64,000 nucleotides of DNA from Desulfosporosinus metallidurans (GTDB taxonomy: Bacteria > Bacillota > Desulfitobacteriia > Desulfitobacteriales > Desulfitobacteriaceae). Positions 1 to 9,487 of the stretch are shown here, piece by piece. The DNA lies in assembly GCF_001936615.1 (NCBI RefSeq), contig NZ_MLBF01000012.1:50916-114915 (forward strand), given 5' to 3'. Positions within the stretch are counted from its first letter, which is position 1, and each line of letters begins with the position of its first letter. The position numbers were made by a program, and so were the translations under genes. A model generated the notes under the pieces. The model saw only the letters and a list, made by a program, of their open reading frames with translations. It was not told the origin of the DNA and did no database searches.

Positions 1-249
1 CTCAACCTGAATTTCCTCAATCATTTCAGGGATTCCCTCCATAACCTGGTCACGCGTCAGGATCTTAGTCCCCATCTCCATGAGTTGGGCGACAGTAAAC
101 CCATCACGAATTCGCTCCAGCAGTTCAGCGCTAATCAAGGACACTGCTTCTGGATAATTCAACTTCAATCCGCGATTTATACGTTCACGTGCTACCTTTC
201 CTGCTGTATAAATCAACAGTTTATCTTTTTCAGTCGGACTTAGATGCAT
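1..249 (-). CDS. ureA: Urease gamma subunit (5' part; runs off the window)
   Basis: Small structural subunit of the nickel urease that hydrolyses urea to ammonia and CO2 in the cytoplasm. The translation begins [18 protein letters not shown] and continues through a typical UreA middle with NYPEA and the [11 protein letters not shown] region. 83 codons are visible against about 100 in the family, so only the C-terminal tail lies beyond the left edge. The ATG at 249 has GGGAGG seven bases upstream. It follows urtE after 28 bases on the same strand, so transporter and enzyme are probably co-transcribed: the transporter brings urea in and the urease consumes it. Product identity is secure; the rest of the ure operon is not visible. 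Confidence 0.93.
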   Translation of the reverse strand, partial: MHLSPTEKDKLLIYTAGKVARERINRGLKLNYPEAVSLISAELLERIRDGFTVAQLMEMGTKILTRDQVMEGIPEMIEEIQVE

Positions 250-277
250 CGTCTAACCTCCCGTCCCTCGTTATTCC

Positions 278-970
278 TCAAATGGCCATCCGTTTCTGAA
301 TTTCCTCCTGATTTATTTCTTTAGTAAAGCCTTTGGTCACAATTAATCCTTTTTCCATTACGTAATAATAATCTGAGACATCAACGACAAACTCCAAATA
401 CTGCTCAACAATCAGAATGGTTAAATTCGCTTCATGATTCAATTGTTTAATGACCCGGCCGATTTCCTGGATTACGGACGGCTGTATCCCTTCCGTAGGT
501 TCATCCAATATTAATAGTTTAGGCTTAGACACAAGAGCCCGGGCAATAGCCAGCTGCTGCTGCTGCCCTCCGCTAAGGTCTCCCCCTTTTCTTTTAAGCA
601 TGGTCTTCAAAACCGGAAATAATTCATAGATCGTTTCGTCAATACTTCCATCCCCTCCGCATGCCTCAAGACCTAGTAAAAGGTTTTCATGGACAGTTAA
701 TTGAGGAAAAATATCCCTGCCTTGCGGAACATAGCTAATCCCTTGTCTAGCCCTAAAATAGGTAGGCTTCGTAGTGATTTCCTTGCCATTGAACTTAATA
801 CTCCCTTGAGGGGTCTTAACCAATCCCATAATACTTTTTAAAAAAGTTGTCTTTCCTACCCCGTTTCGGCCGAGAAGGCAGACGATTTGTCCTTTGGGCA
901 CACACAAGTTTATATTGTTAAGAATAATTGTTTCCCCATAATAGGCCTCCAGGTTTGCTACATCAAGCAT
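278..970 (-). CDS. urtE: Urea ABC transporter ATP-binding protein UrtE
   Basis: One of two cytoplasmic ATPases of the high-affinity urea importer (branched-chain amino-acid transporter superfamily). With the start at 970 the protein has 230 residues: Walker A GRNGVGKTT near residue 34, ABC signature LSGGQQQQ near 132, Walker B LLILDEPTEG near 152. An in-frame upstream start would add 11 residues, but the ATG at 970 begins at MLDVANLEAYYG, the normal start of this family, and has a GGGGTGGGG ribosome binding site. It overlaps the end of urtD by 8 bases, which suggests translational coupling. The assignment as UrtE rather than LivF rests on the complete urtABCDE order followed by ureA. Confidence 0.93.
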   Translation of the reverse strand: MLDVANLEAYYGETIILNNINLCVPKGQIVCLLGRNGVGKTTFLKSIMGLVKTPQGSIKFNGKEITTKPTYFRARQGISYVPQGRDIFPQLTVHENLLLGLEACGGDGSIDETIYELFPVLKTMLKRKGGDLSGGQQQQLAIARALVSKPKLLILDEPTEGIQPSVIQEIGRVIKQLNHEANLTILIVEQYLEFVVDVSDYYYVMEKGLIVTKGFTKEINQEEIQKRMAI

Positions 971-1715
971 CGCGTTCCCCACCCCGTCCCAGATACACAT
1001 CAATTACTTTTTGATTATTCTGAACGTCATAAACACTGCCCTCATCCAATATTGCCCCTTCATGGAGAACCGTAACCTTACTGGCATAATCCCTGACAAA
1101 TTCCATGTCGTGTTCGACAACAATAATAGTACAATCTTGAGCTATCTTTTTTAAAAGTTCCCCGGTCTTATCTGTCTCCGCCCGACCCATTCCGGCAACT
1201 GGTTCATCCAGAAGCATTAGTTTAGGCTCTTGGGCAAGCAGCATACCGATTTCCAGCCACTGCTTTTCACCATGAGATAAGGCTATCGGGGTGTTAAATC
1301 TTTTTTCATACAAACCAATCGTGACTAAGATATCTTCAATTCTCTCGATCTGCTCCTTTTTCAGGCTATGAAACATGGAAGAATACAGCGAACGATCCTT
1401 CACGACAGCAAGTTCCATGTTTTCATAAACGGTCATGTTAGTAAATACGGAGGGTACCTGAAACTTCCTTCCTATTCCTATATTGACAATCTCATGCTCT
1501 GAATAGCGGGTAACGTCTACATCAAAAAACATAACTTGCCCAGACTGAGGCTTAACCCGACCGCAAATAGCATCAAGCAAGGTTGTTTTTCCAGCACCAT
1601 TCGGTCCGATAAAAAAACGAATCTCACCTTTCTCAATCCCGGTATTCACCTTATTAACTGCCTTAAAGCCATCAAAACTTACGGTTAGATTATCAATCTG
1701 TAATATCGAATCCAC
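963..1715 (-). CDS. urtD: Urea ABC transporter ATP-binding protein UrtD
   Basis: Second ATPase of the urea importer, 250 residues. Walker A GPNGAGKTT is near residue 38, the signature is LSHGEKQWLEIG (the H for G is common in UrtD/LivG), and Walker B is LMLLDEPVAGM. The start is a GTG at 1715 behind a GGTGGGG motif. It sits between urtC (69 bases upstream) and urtE (8-base overlap). It should pair with UrtE as the heterodimeric ATPase on the UrtB/UrtC membrane core. LivG is the alternative by domain alone; the context makes UrtD much more likely. Confidence 0.93.
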   Translation of the reverse strand: MDSILQIDNLTVSFDGFKAVNKVNTGIEKGEIRFFIGPNGAGKTTLLDAICGRVKPQSGQVMFFDVDVTRYSEHEIVNIGIGRKFQVPSVFTNMTVYENMELAVVKDRSLYSSMFHSLKKEQIERIEDILVTIGLYEKRFNTPIALSHGEKQWLEIGMLLAQEPKLMLLDEPVAGMGRAETDKTGELLKKIAQDCTIIVVEHDMEFVRDYASKVTVLHEGAILDEGSVYDVQNNQKVIDVYLGRGGERDA

Positions 1716-1784
1716 ATCCCCACCGCCCTTCGATTTCTAATATATCCTTTGTCCTGCCTGGTTTGATTTAGGTGATTTTGTTTA

Positions 1785-2891
1785 TCAAGCCGCCTTATCC
1801 GTATTTATCTGCTGACCACCTTTATGTGCTTGATTACCAAACTTCCCTGCAATTTTCTTGATCAGTCCGACAATACCGTTAGGCATAAACAAGACTATGA
1901 AAATAAAGGCAAACCCAATAAAGTAAGACCATACATCAGGGAAACTTTCACTGATCCCGCTTTTCAAGGCATTCACAAGTATGGCCCCAATAACAGCGCC
2001 GATCAATGTTCCGCGTCCACCAATTGCTACCCAAATAATCATTTCAATAGATGGCACTATACCCATTTCGGCCGGGGAAATAATACCAACCTGAGGTACA
2101 AAGATTGCGCCGGCAAGCCCTGCTATGGCTGCAGATAGACAGTAGACAAATATCTTATACGTTGTAGGATTATACCCCGAGAACCTGACTCTGTTTTCTC
2201 CGTCCCGGATGGCTACAAGGATCCTGCCTAATCTTCGTTTAATCAACAAATTACAAAATACATAGATCAAAACAAGGAGGCCTATCGAGATGTAATATAA
2301 AACAAGCTTCGTCGAGCCATTGGATAACGAAAAGCCCATGATACTTTTGTAGTTTGTCAGGCCGTTTGTTCCACCGGTATAAGCCTGTTGCCCAACAAAA
2401 AGAGTAACGAAAATAATGGCTAAGGCCTGAGATAAGATGGAGAAATATACTCCCCGGATACGGTTCTTAAACGTTAAAAACCCAATAAAAAACGCCAATA
2501 GAGTCGGTACTAGAATTGCCATAGCTATTGCAAAAAAACTGTTGGAAAAAAGTTTCCAAAACCACGGAAGTCCTTCAAGCCCGCTCCAAGACATAAAATC
2601 CGGTAGTTTTCCGTGGGCAGCCTCTAACTTCAGATACATCGCCATGCAGTATGCCCCAAGCCCGAAGAACACCCCATGTCCAAGGCTTAAAATCCCCGTA
2701 AATCCCCAGATCAAATCTAAACCAATTGCCAAAATAGCATAGGCAATAAATTTTCCCAGTAAATTCACTCTGAAATCGGATAAAAACAAGGGAGCTAAGA
2801 CTAAACCTAAAATGATGATGGAGAACACTAATTTTTCCTTTGATTTTATCAAACTTCGGGCATCGAACATCGAGCTTCGAACATCAACCAT
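1785..2891 (-). CDS. urtC: Urea ABC transporter permease UrtC
   Basis: Integral membrane subunit of the urea importer, 368 residues with about ten hydrophobic segments and the LivM-type core (AYAILAIGLDLIWGFTGILS, then AIAGLAGAIFVPQ). The ATG at 2891 follows GGAAAGGGGG. The first dozen codons (VDVRSSMFDARS) are odd: they are encoded by a TTCGA-rich direct repeat of a kind also seen near 51,950, so a dispersed repeat seems to supply the N-terminus. A second in-frame ATG at 2870 would give a shorter protein without part of it. The C-terminal tail is hydrophilic. Located 33 bases downstream of urtB. Confidence 0.92.
   Translation of the reverse strand: MVDVRSSMFDARSLIKSKEKLVFSIIILGLVLAPLFLSDFRVNLLGKFIAYAILAIGLDLIWGFTGILSLGHGVFFGLGAYCMAMYLKLEAAHGKLPDFMSWSGLEGLPWFWKLFSNSFFAIAMAILVPTLLAFFIGFLTFKNRIRGVYFSILSQALAIIFVTLFVGQQAYTGGTNGLTNYKSIMGFSLSNGSTKLVLYYISIGLLVLIYVFCNLLIKRRLGRILVAIRDGENRVRFSGYNPTTYKIFVYCLSAAIAGLAGAIFVPQVGIISPAEMGIVPSIEMIIWVAIGGRGTLIGAVIGAILVNALKSGISESFPDVWSYFIGFAFIFIVLFMPNGIVGLIKKIAGKFGNQAHKGGQQINTDKAA
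2855..2886. repeat. TTCGA-rich short repeat overlapping the urtC start
   Basis: On the plus strand the blocks CATCGAACATCGAGC and TTCGAACATC follow each other as near-repeats of an ATCGA/TTCGAAC unit. The same vocabulary (CGAAGTGCGAAGTACGAAGT, then CTCGAACTTCGAA) occurs at 51,931-51,978 in front of another gene. Here it encodes part of the UrtC N-terminus. I infer a dispersed intergenic repeat; nothing shows mobility. Confidence 0.5.
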
Positions 2892-2924
2892 TGTGTTCTG
2901 TCCCCCTTTCCGTAAAAATTCACC

Positions 2925-3833
2925 CTATTCGTCTAACGAACGGCTACTGATGTTAAACAACCCTTTGGGCCTCCACTGTAAAAATGAAATAATTAAGAGA
3001 AAGACAAGTACCTTAGCAAGCGAGGTATTAGTGAAAAATTCAAGCGTGGTATTGGCTGTTCCGATTAATAGTCCACCAGCTACTGTTCCCATGAGCGTTC
3101 CTACTCCGCCAAGCACGACAACCATGAACGTATCTACAATATAATTAGTCCCTAAGGTGGACCCGATGGAACCCAGCAAGGTTAAAGCACACCCGGCAAT
3201 TCCCGCAAGCCCTGAGCCAACAGCGAACGTGTAAGCATCCACCCTTCTCGTGTTAATTCCCATACACTCCGCCATTTCCCTATTCTGCATGACCGCTCGG
3301 ATTCGTCGTCCAGTTTTACTTTTATAAAGCAGTACAAACATGCCAACGAGACAAGCAAGAACTAAGGCGATAATAAACAAACGCTTATAGGGTAGTTGCA
3401 GCCCTTGGCGTATAACAAGTCCGCCGTCCAACCAGCCTGGGCTTTTAACATCGACATTAGGCGCTCCAAAAATACTTCTTGCCAGTTGCTGAAGCACTAA
3501 ACTGACACCCCAGGTTGCCAGTATGCTATCCAGCGGTCTATTGTAAAGATGGCGTATCACTGTCCCTTCCAGAACCAATCCAATAAAACCGGCAACGATA
3601 AACGAAGCTGGAATAGCAAGAATAAAATATAATCCAAAAAGACTCTTATCTATATGCGCCATAAATAGATTTTGAATGAGATAAGTCACATAGGCACCTA
3701 TCATAATGAACTCACCATGAGCCATATTGATAACTTTCATCAAGCCAAAGGTAATGGCAAGTCCTAGAGCGGCGAGCATTAGAATCGAGCTGACGCTGAT
3801 TCCATTAAAGATTTGAAGGGTATACGTTCCCAT
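2925..3833 (-). CDS. urtB: Urea ABC transporter permease UrtB
   Basis: Partner membrane subunit to UrtC, 302 residues, LivH type. It contains the family stretches ALGLAITFGLMKVINMAHGE and VVVLGGVGTLMGTVAGG plus about eight hydrophobic helices. The ATG at 3833 follows AAGGTGGTGG. It lies downstream of urtA, separated by an intercistronic hairpin (3868-3898) that could make the permease less abundant than the binding protein. The C-terminus ends in a short hydrophilic tail after FLQWRPKGLF, typical of the family. Confidence 0.92.
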   Translation of the reverse strand: MGTYTLQIFNGISVSSILMLAALGLAITFGLMKVINMAHGEFIMIGAYVTYLIQNLFMAHIDKSLFGLYFILAIPASFIVAGFIGLVLEGTVIRHLYNRPLDSILATWGVSLVLQQLARSIFGAPNVDVKSPGWLDGGLVIRQGLQLPYKRLFIIALVLACLVGMFVLLYKSKTGRRIRAVMQNREMAECMGINTRRVDAYTFAVGSGLAGIAGCALTLLGSIGSTLGTNYIVDTFMVVVLGGVGTLMGTVAGGLLIGTANTTLEFFTNTSLAKVLVFLLIISFLQWRPKGLFNISSRSLDE

Positions 3834-3867
3834 TTTTCCACCACCTTTTCATGAGCGTATTAGTAGC

Positions 3868-3898
3868 AACGGTGCAGGTTTATTTGACCTGCACCGTT
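3868..3898 (-). promoter_or_regulatory. Intercistronic hairpin between urtA and urtB
   Basis: Perfect 12-bp inverted repeat AACGGTGCAGGT / ACCTGCACCGTT with a 7-base loop. No run of T follows on the minus strand, so it is not a classical terminator. Such hairpins after binding-protein genes commonly stabilise the upstream mRNA or attenuate downstream expression; that role is inferred. Confidence 0.7.
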
Positions 3899-3924
3899 AA
3901 ACCACAGCTCGCAATGTTTAGTCA

Positions 3925-5178
3925 CTAATTACTAAGACCCTTAGCCCAATCGTATGATTTCAGGAACGGATCCGGTTTGACTGTCTTTTCTGTGCTCCAG
4001 ATCTCCTTAATCAAACCATCTTCAGTGACCTCACCAATTCGTACAGGTTTCCAGAGATGTTGATTTTCACCCTCGATTTTAACCAGACCTTCTGGGGCCT
4101 TAAATTCAATTCCTCTAGCAGCTTCCTTTACCTTAGCCACATCCGTTGAGCCTGCTTTTTTAACCGCTGCTGCCCATAAGTACACTGCGTCATAAGCAGC
4201 TTCGATAGGATCATCCGTTACACGGTCTGCGCCATATTTTGCTTTGTATTTCTTAACGAATTCTTTGTTCTCAGGCGTATCTGTCGTTTGATAATAGTTC
4301 CAGGATACCAGCTGACCCTTCATGTTTGCCGCGCCAATACCGCGGATTTCTTCTTCAGCAATACTTACCGAAAGGGTTGTCAGATCTTTGGAAGTAATAC
4401 CAGCATCCTTAAGTTGCTTGAAGAAGGCGACGTTACTGTCCCCATTTAACGAATTGAACACAACATCCGGCTTGGAGGCGTTGATTTTATTGATAATGGT
4501 ACTATAGTCAGTATGTCCCAGCGGTGTGTATTCTTCAGCAATCACTTCGCCGCCCATAGCTGTTACTTGAGCTTTAATAATCTTATTTGCGGTTCTTGGG
4601 AACACATAATCAGACCCTAACAGGAAAAATTTCTTTCCTTTATTTTTAAGCAACCAATCAACAGCAGGAACAATCTGCTGATTGGGAGCAGCCCCAGTGT
4701 AAAAAATATTGGGTGATGCTTCCATCCCTTCATATTGAACAGGATACCAGAGCAAGCCATTGTTTCCTTCGAACACCGGCAGGACTGCCTTACGGCTTGC
4801 CGAAGTCCAGCAGCCAAATACGGTGGCCACCTTATCTTGTTGTAACAGTTTCTTAGCTTTTTCAGCAAAAGTAGTCGGGTTTGATGCACCATCTTCGATA
4901 ACTGGCTCAAGTTTTTTACCTAATACCCCACCAGAGGCGTTGATTTCTTCAATCGCCATCATTTCTGAATCTTTAACGGATACTTCACTGATTGCCATCG
5001 TTCCACTTAAAGAATGTAAGATCCCAACCTTAATTGTATCTCCTTTACTAGCGGTTTCTGCTGGTTTGCTTGTCTGACTGGCTCCACATCCAGTCAGCAG
5101 TAATCCTGCTATAAGTGTTACCGAGATTATCCCAGTTGCAGCACGTTTTCTCATTTTTAGTGAAAAATAATTTTTCAT
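3925..5178 (-). CDS. urtA: Urea ABC transporter substrate-binding lipoprotein UrtA
   Basis: Extracytoplasmic urea-binding protein, 417 residues. The N-terminus has a basic stretch, a hydrophobic core and the lipobox LLLTGC, so it should be a lipoprotein on the outer face of the membrane. The mature part follows the UrtA/FmdD pattern: [17 protein letters not shown], then [16 protein letters not shown], then [20 protein letters not shown]. These are characteristic of urea/amide-binding members rather than LivJ/LivK. The ATG at 5178 is preceded by AGGAGAGGGG. It is the first gene of urtABCDE and lies about 275 bases downstream of the response regulator gene, with a terminator-like hairpin between them. 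Confidence 0.95.
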   Translation of the reverse strand: MKNYFSLKMRKRAATGIISVTLIAGLLLTGCGASQTSKPAETASKGDTIKVGILHSLSGTMAISEVSVKDSEMMAIEEINASGGVLGKKLEPVIEDGASNPTTFAEKAKKLLQQDKVATVFGCWTSASRKAVLPVFEGNNGLLWYPVQYEGMEASPNIFYTGAAPNQQIVPAVDWLLKNKGKKFFLLGSDYVFPRTANKIIKAQVTAMGGEVIAEEYTPLGHTDYSTIINKINASKPDVVFNSLNGDSNVAFFKQLKDAGITSKDLTTLSVSIAEEEIRGIGAANMKGQLVSWNYYQTTDTPENKEFVKKYKAKYGADRVTDDPIEAAYDAVYLWAAAVKKAGSTDVAKVKEAARGIEFKAPEGLVKIEGENQHLWKPVRIGEVTEDGLIKEIWSTEKTVKPDPFLKSYDWAKGLSN

Positions 5179-5267
5179 AACTTACCCCTCTCCTAATCCT
5201 TGATCTTTTCCAACATGACTGGCCAGGATCGATGTTGAGATATTTCGCTAGCGCTAACGTACTAACC

Positions 5268-5340
5268 AAAAAAGCGCTGTAAAGAATGTTTGGCATCCTA
5301 GTGGATACTGTTCATTCCTCACAGCGCCGTTGCTGGTTAA
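5268..5340 (-). terminator. Terminator-like hairpin between the response regulator and urtA
   Basis: On the minus strand GGCGCTGT...GAATG pairs with CATTC...ACAGCGC (arms near 5314-5328 and 5274-5288), followed directly by six T. Flanking TTAACCA/TGGTTAG could extend the fold. It can terminate the regulator transcript. A TATAAT at 5389-5394 lies upstream of it, so the same hairpin may be an attenuator within a urtA leader. Confidence 0.7.
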
Positions 5341-5388
5341 AAATTGAGTAACTCTATTTGTAACCATTCTGCCATTTATCCCTATAAA

Positions 5389-5394
5389 ATTATA
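5389..5394 (-). promoter_or_regulatory. Candidate -10 element upstream of urtA
   Basis: A perfect TATAAT on the minus strand between the response regulator stop and the hairpin. I do not see a good -35 at 17 bases, so an activator may be needed or the match may be chance. Confidence 0.35.
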
Positions 5395-5454
5395 CATTAA
5401 AAAGTAGCTATTTCCCCCTAAAAAACCGGAATGGAAATTTTGCAGGAATGATTC

Positions 5455-6537
5455 TCAGGCCCCTAATTTTCTAAACTGCAGGGGTGTATAACCAGTATAG
5501 TTCTTAAACAGACGGCAAAAATAATCTGGACTGCTATAGCCAAGTTTTTCGCTTATTTCATAGTTCTTAAACTCACCGGTTCCAAGCAGATGCTTGGCAT
5601 ATTCCATTTTGATTTTTGTCAAATAGTCGTTAAAATTAACGCCAGTTTTTTGTTTGAAAATTTTCCCCAGATAATCTTTACTCACATATATCTCATTAGC
5701 AACCAATTCAAGATTGATATCTCTGTCAATATGATCAGTTATATATTGACACGTCTTTCTGACAATACTTTCGCTTCGATGAAGCTCATATTTCCTTATA
5801 ACTCTGATCAGACCCCTAATACGGCTGAGAAACTCTGACTTCATACCACACATGGAATTGATATGAAGTAAAACATTGCGAAAAGCAGCTTCTTCAACCT
5901 TTTGGAGCCAGGAGAACTCCTTATACATCGCCCCGCTTAGGTTTAAAAGCATGATTTCCAGCAACTTAGCTGTTTTAAACAGGTCTTGATCCAGCAGCTT
6001 AGCTAATTCAGAAAAAGCAGTTTCTGCTTCAGCCAGGGCCGCTAAATTTCCTGCTAAGATGAGATCTGCTATTCTTTCTTCTCGTTTTTTCGGATAAAAA
6101 TGCGTCAGGCTGTCTTCAATCAACCTACGTTCTTCTTCTCCTCTTATTCTCTGTTGATTTTTTTCATCTAAATATTTTTTTGCTCTTTCCAAGGCTTCGC
6201 TCAAAACATCATCTTCTAAAGGCTTGGTTATAAAGTCAAAGGCACCCAAGCGTATCCCTTGTTTCGCGTACTCAAAATCACTATGCGTACTAAGTAAAAT
6301 TGAACAAACATCCCATTTCCTGAATCTAAGCTCACTTAAAAACTCTATCCCATCCATACCTGGCATCTTAATATCCGTTATGACAAGGTCAATTTGACCA
6401 ACTGAAAGCTTCCTCAAAGCTTCTTTACCATCACTTGCTTCCTCTTCCACACTAAATCCATAGTTAGCCCACTTTTTATATCTCTTTAACATATACCTTA
6501 CCACTTTGTCATCATCGACAATTAGCACTTTAAACAT
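5455..6537 (-). CDS. Response regulator, receiver plus AraC-type DNA-binding domain (YesN-like)
   Basis: 360-residue transcription factor. The receiver domain covers about residues 1-120, with the acidic pair in VLIVDDDK, phospho-acceptor Asp55 in ITDIKMPG and the KPLEDD lysine. A helical linker follows, then an AraC HTH from about 255 to the end (YVSKDYLGKIFKQKTGVNFN and GYSSPDYFCRLFKNYTGYTP). The ATG at 6537 has GGGGGGT upstream. The hybrid kinase gene ends 17 bases before it, so the two form an operon. Position immediately upstream of urtA suggests it may control urea uptake; that is inference from neighbourhood only. Confidence 0.9.
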   Translation of the reverse strand: MFKVLIVDDDKVVRYMLKRYKKWANYGFSVEEEASDGKEALRKLSVGQIDLVITDIKMPGMDGIEFLSELRFRKWDVCSILLSTHSDFEYAKQGIRLGAFDFITKPLEDDVLSEALERAKKYLDEKNQQRIRGEEERRLIEDSLTHFYPKKREERIADLILAGNLAALAEAETAFSELAKLLDQDLFKTAKLLEIMLLNLSGAMYKEFSWLQKVEEAAFRNVLLHINSMCGMKSEFLSRIRGLIRVIRKYELHRSESIVRKTCQYITDHIDRDINLELVANEIYVSKDYLGKIFKQKTGVNFNDYLTKIKMEYAKHLLGTGEFKNYEISEKLGYSSPDYFCRLFKNYTGYTPLQFRKLGA

Positions 6538-6554
6538 TTGCTTAACCCCCCTGT

Positions 6555-9248
6555 CTAGGCAGTCTGGGTTCCTCTCGTTTCGGCAATTAGTCTTTTTAAA
6601 TATTCAGCAGCTTCTTCAAGATTGTACGTGGAGATTTTTTCATTCAGTTGGCTGTAGTCTAGACTACTCAACTCTTTCTTGAGAAAATATTTACAGGACG
6701 CATAAACAGAGGAGGCCTCTGAATCTCCCTCTTCCAATAGCTTTACTAATTTAATTAACTGATTTCGGATATTATGATTTTCTCCAATAATCACTTCAGG
6801 TTCTACTGGTAAGCCAGCTACAAACTGAGCCACACGGTTACAACTTTCTTTTAAGGCTATTTCAAACTGATGTTTCTCCTTATAGATCTCCTCTTCATCC
6901 CGGTAGTCTACAGCATTTTCTAGACGTAGCGACGCTTCATTAAGCTTGATTGCTCCAATGTTTGCTGAAATTCCCTTGAGCACATGTAATAGTTTCTTTG
7001 CTTCGTCAAAATTACCGATCGCTAAAAACTGATTTATAGTGTTATGGTCATTTTCGTGGTTTTCGATGAATCTTTCGAGAATATGTTTATATTTTTCTTG
7101 TTTGCCTCCCAAACGCTCGATACCGCTTTTATAATCGATCCACATTTTCTGATCGGGGGCTGGAACATTATCTTGTGGCAGGAGGTCGTCAGTCGTTTCA
7201 ATGCCGAGACAACGTTTTAAAATTTCAATCAGTTTCAGAGGATCTAACGGTTTGGTTAAATACCCGCTCATTCCTGCCAATTTAGCCTTTTCAGCTACGC
7301 CTTCAACTGCATCCGCAGATAAGGCGATGATAGGCGGAGCCTCATGCCCTCTTATCTCTAAAATACGACGCGTTGTTTCATACCCATTCATTTCAGGCAT
7401 ACGAATATCCATCAAAATAGCGTCATAGCGTGTTCTGCCGGCCATTTGAACGGCAGCAAAACCGCGCTGGGCAGTGTCAGTATCAAACCCTAAATTTTCA
7501 AGAATCTCTTTGGTCATTTGTAAATTAATTTGATTATCTTCTACTAATAGAATTTTTTTAGCAGTAAACATGTACTGGTTCAGTTTGTCTTCTTTCAGAG
7601 GTACCAATGCTTGATCGACAATTCCCAAGTTCGCAGTAAAACTAAAGGTTGACCCCGTCCCTACGACACTACTAACACTAATTTCCCCTGCCATAAGTCC
7701 TACAATTTTTTTACAGATAGCAAGCCCTAAGCCGGTTCCCCCATATTTTCGTGAAGTTGAGGCATCACCCTGTGTAAATACCTCAAACAGACGCTTCATT
7801 TGCTCCTCAGATATGCCTATCCCAGTATCTGAAACGTTAAAGCGAAGTTGAGCCTGATTGCCATCTTTTCTTAAAACTTCAACTAAAACCTCAAGTTCAC
7901 CCTTATCCGTGAATTTAATCCCGTTAGCTAAGAGATTTAAAAGGACTTGCTTTAATCTTGTCGTATCCCCTTTTACATAAAGTGGAACATCCGCACGGAT
8001 TTCATAGCGTAAATCCAGCCCTTTGCGCCGGGCTTCTATTTGAACCATACTGCAGAGCTCCTTGATTGTCTCGTAGAGATTAAATTCAACAGCCTCTAGG
8101 GTCATCCGGCCAGCTTCAATTTTCGAAAAATCAAGGATCTCATTGATGATTCCTAATAGACTTTTAGCTGCCATACCTACATTTTGCATATATTGTTTTT
8201 GTTTAGGTGCAAATTCAGTGCTATTAAGTAAATAGTGATAGCCAATGATTGTATTTAAGGGGGTTCTTATCTCATGACTCATATTGGCTAGAAATTCACT
8301 TTTGGCTTCATTAGCCTTCTCTGCCTCTTCTTTAGCAACTTTCATCTTATCTTCAGCACATTTCCTTTTGACTAATTCCTCCTGAAACGACTGATATAAG
8401 TCATTGAATGTCTTGGCAAGTAACCTGAGTTCCAGAGAGCCCTCCGGCACCAGACTAAAATTTTCCTTGCTAAATGAAAACACCTTCATCAACAGTTCCG
8501 TATAATTCTTGATCGGATACGTTACTTGGGTAAATAGAATGCGCAGTAATCCCGCAACCGCGCAGATGATAATTGCAGCAAGGACTGCTTGCAAGATCGC
8601 TGCCCTATTAGTAGCATTTCGAGCAATCTCCAGTTCTGCTTCCAAGCGGACATTCATGATTTGTTGGAATTTTGCTATGGGGTTCATGATACTCCGCTTG
8701 TCAAAGTCATACTTTTCATCAAACATGATGTTCCGCGCTTTGGTAAGTTTATCCTCAGTACTTAACTTTTGATCTTCCACACTCAACCGGAAGGAAGCCA
8801 CTTCAGGCGGCATTTGCTCCTCCTGCACCCCTAAAGCATCAAGTACCAGCCTCATCGAACGCCTTTCAGTATCCACTAGCGCATCTGAGTTCTTTTTCGC
8901 CTCAGCTAACAGTGCCATTTCTTCACTCGGAGAATTTAGCTCCCCAAGTCGTGATATCACATTATCCCGCGTTTTGGTAACGTTGATTTCCTTCCAGTAT
9001 TTATTCATATGAATCTCATCTCTTGTTACCGCAAACTTACGCGCTTCATCTGTTAAATAATCCGAAGCATTTGCTAAAACGATGCCAAGTTGTTTGAATT
9101 CAGTCCTTCTCTTTTCAGCAGTCTGTTCATCTTTAATACTTGAACTCATGTATAAAATACTACTGCCCAGCAGTATGGAAATAAAAAAAAAGATTCCTAA
9201 CATCAAGGCACTAATCGTAGATTGTTTAATTAAGATTTTTGAGGGCAA
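6555..9248 (-). CDS. Membrane hybrid sensor histidine kinase with receiver and HPt domains
   Basis: 897 residues. A membrane helix at about 11-34 is followed by an extracytoplasmic helical sensor (35-215) and a second helix (217-239). Then come a HAMP-like linker, HisKA with His325 ([12 protein letters not shown]), and HATPase with SDTGIGIS and [11 protein letters not shown] receiver with Asp614 ([12 protein letters not shown]) and an HPt region with His755 ([13 protein letters not shown]) complete the phosphorelay. The start is TTG at 9248, set by GGAGGTGAT. Phosphate would pass His325 to Asp614 to His755 and then to the adjacent AraC-type regulator. The sensor resembles four-helix-bundle input domains; its ligand is unknown. 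Confidence 0.92.
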   Translation of the reverse strand: MPSKILIKQSTISALMLGIFFFISILLGSSILYMSSSIKDEQTAEKRRTEFKQLGIVLANASDYLTDEARKFAVTRDEIHMNKYWKEINVTKTRDNVISRLGELNSPSEEMALLAEAKKNSDALVDTERRSMRLVLDALGVQEEQMPPEVASFRLSVEDQKLSTEDKLTKARNIMFDEKYDFDKRSIMNPIAKFQQIMNVRLEAELEIARNATNRAAILQAVLAAIIICAVAGLLRILFTQVTYPIKNYTELLMKVFSFSKENFSLVPEGSLELRLLAKTFNDLYQSFQEELVKRKCAEDKMKVAKEEAEKANEAKSEFLANMSHEIRTPLNTIIGYHYLLNSTEFAPKQKQYMQNVGMAAKSLLGIINEILDFSKIEAGRMTLEAVEFNLYETIKELCSMVQIEARRKGLDLRYEIRADVPLYVKGDTTRLKQVLLNLLANGIKFTDKGELEVLVEVLRKDGNQAQLRFNVSDTGIGISEEQMKRLFEVFTQGDASTSRKYGGTGLGLAICKKIVGLMAGEISVSSVVGTGSTFSFTANLGIVDQALVPLKEDKLNQYMFTAKKILLVEDNQINLQMTKEILENLGFDTDTAQRGFAAVQMAGRTRYDAILMDIRMPEMNGYETTRRILEIRGHEAPPIIALSADAVEGVAEKAKLAGMSGYLTKPLDPLKLIEILKRCLGIETTDDLLPQDNVPAPDQKMWIDYKSGIERLGGKQEKYKHILERFIENHENDHNTINQFLAIGNFDEAKKLLHVLKGISANIGAIKLNEASLRLENAVDYRDEEEIYKEKHQFEIALKESCNRVAQFVAGLPVEPEVIIGENHNIRNQLIKLVKLLEEGDSEASSVYASCKYFLKKELSSLDYSQLNEKISTYNLEEAAEYLKRLIAETRGTQTA

Positions 9249-9263
9249 TTAAATCACCTCCGT

Positions 9264-9313
9264 AAAAAAAAGGCAGCGGAGTCAGTTTGACGCTTCAAAC
9301 CGGCTCCGCTGCC
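9264..9313 (-). terminator. Terminator-like hairpin in the leader of the hybrid kinase gene
   Basis: A 10-bp perfect outer stem GGCAGCGGAG / CTCCGCTGCC and an inner GTTTGA/TCAAAC stem are followed on the minus strand by eight T, ending 15 bases before the TTG start. No gene lies upstream on this strand, and a good promoter sits just beyond it at 9337-9365. It is therefore placed like a transcription attenuator rather than the end of another operon. Confidence 0.82.
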
Positions 9314-9336
9314 TTGTCGATCAAGATTATTAATTT

Positions 9337-9365
9337 ATTATAGGATAAATATTAGTCCTTTACAA
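9337..9365 (-). promoter_or_regulatory. Sigma-A promoter of the hybrid kinase/response regulator operon
   Basis: Minus strand TTGTAA at 9360-9365, 17-base spacer, perfect TATAAT at 9337-9342. The predicted start near 9330 gives a leader of about 80 bases made almost entirely of the terminator-like hairpin. Confidence 0.7.
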
Positions 9366-9487
9366 CGGTTACTCTACAGTTATACAAAACACAAGACGAG
9401 TTTCATTTGTTATACTTGTTTTAGAATAGGTACTCATATACAATTTATACGTTATGCGCTACAAAAAGATTTATGGAGTTGGTCTCT

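Noticed and set aside
5179..5340. Guanidine or glutamine riboswitch before urtA
   Set aside because: The hairpin lacks the conserved loops of those riboswitches as I know them; it reads as a terminator-type stem.
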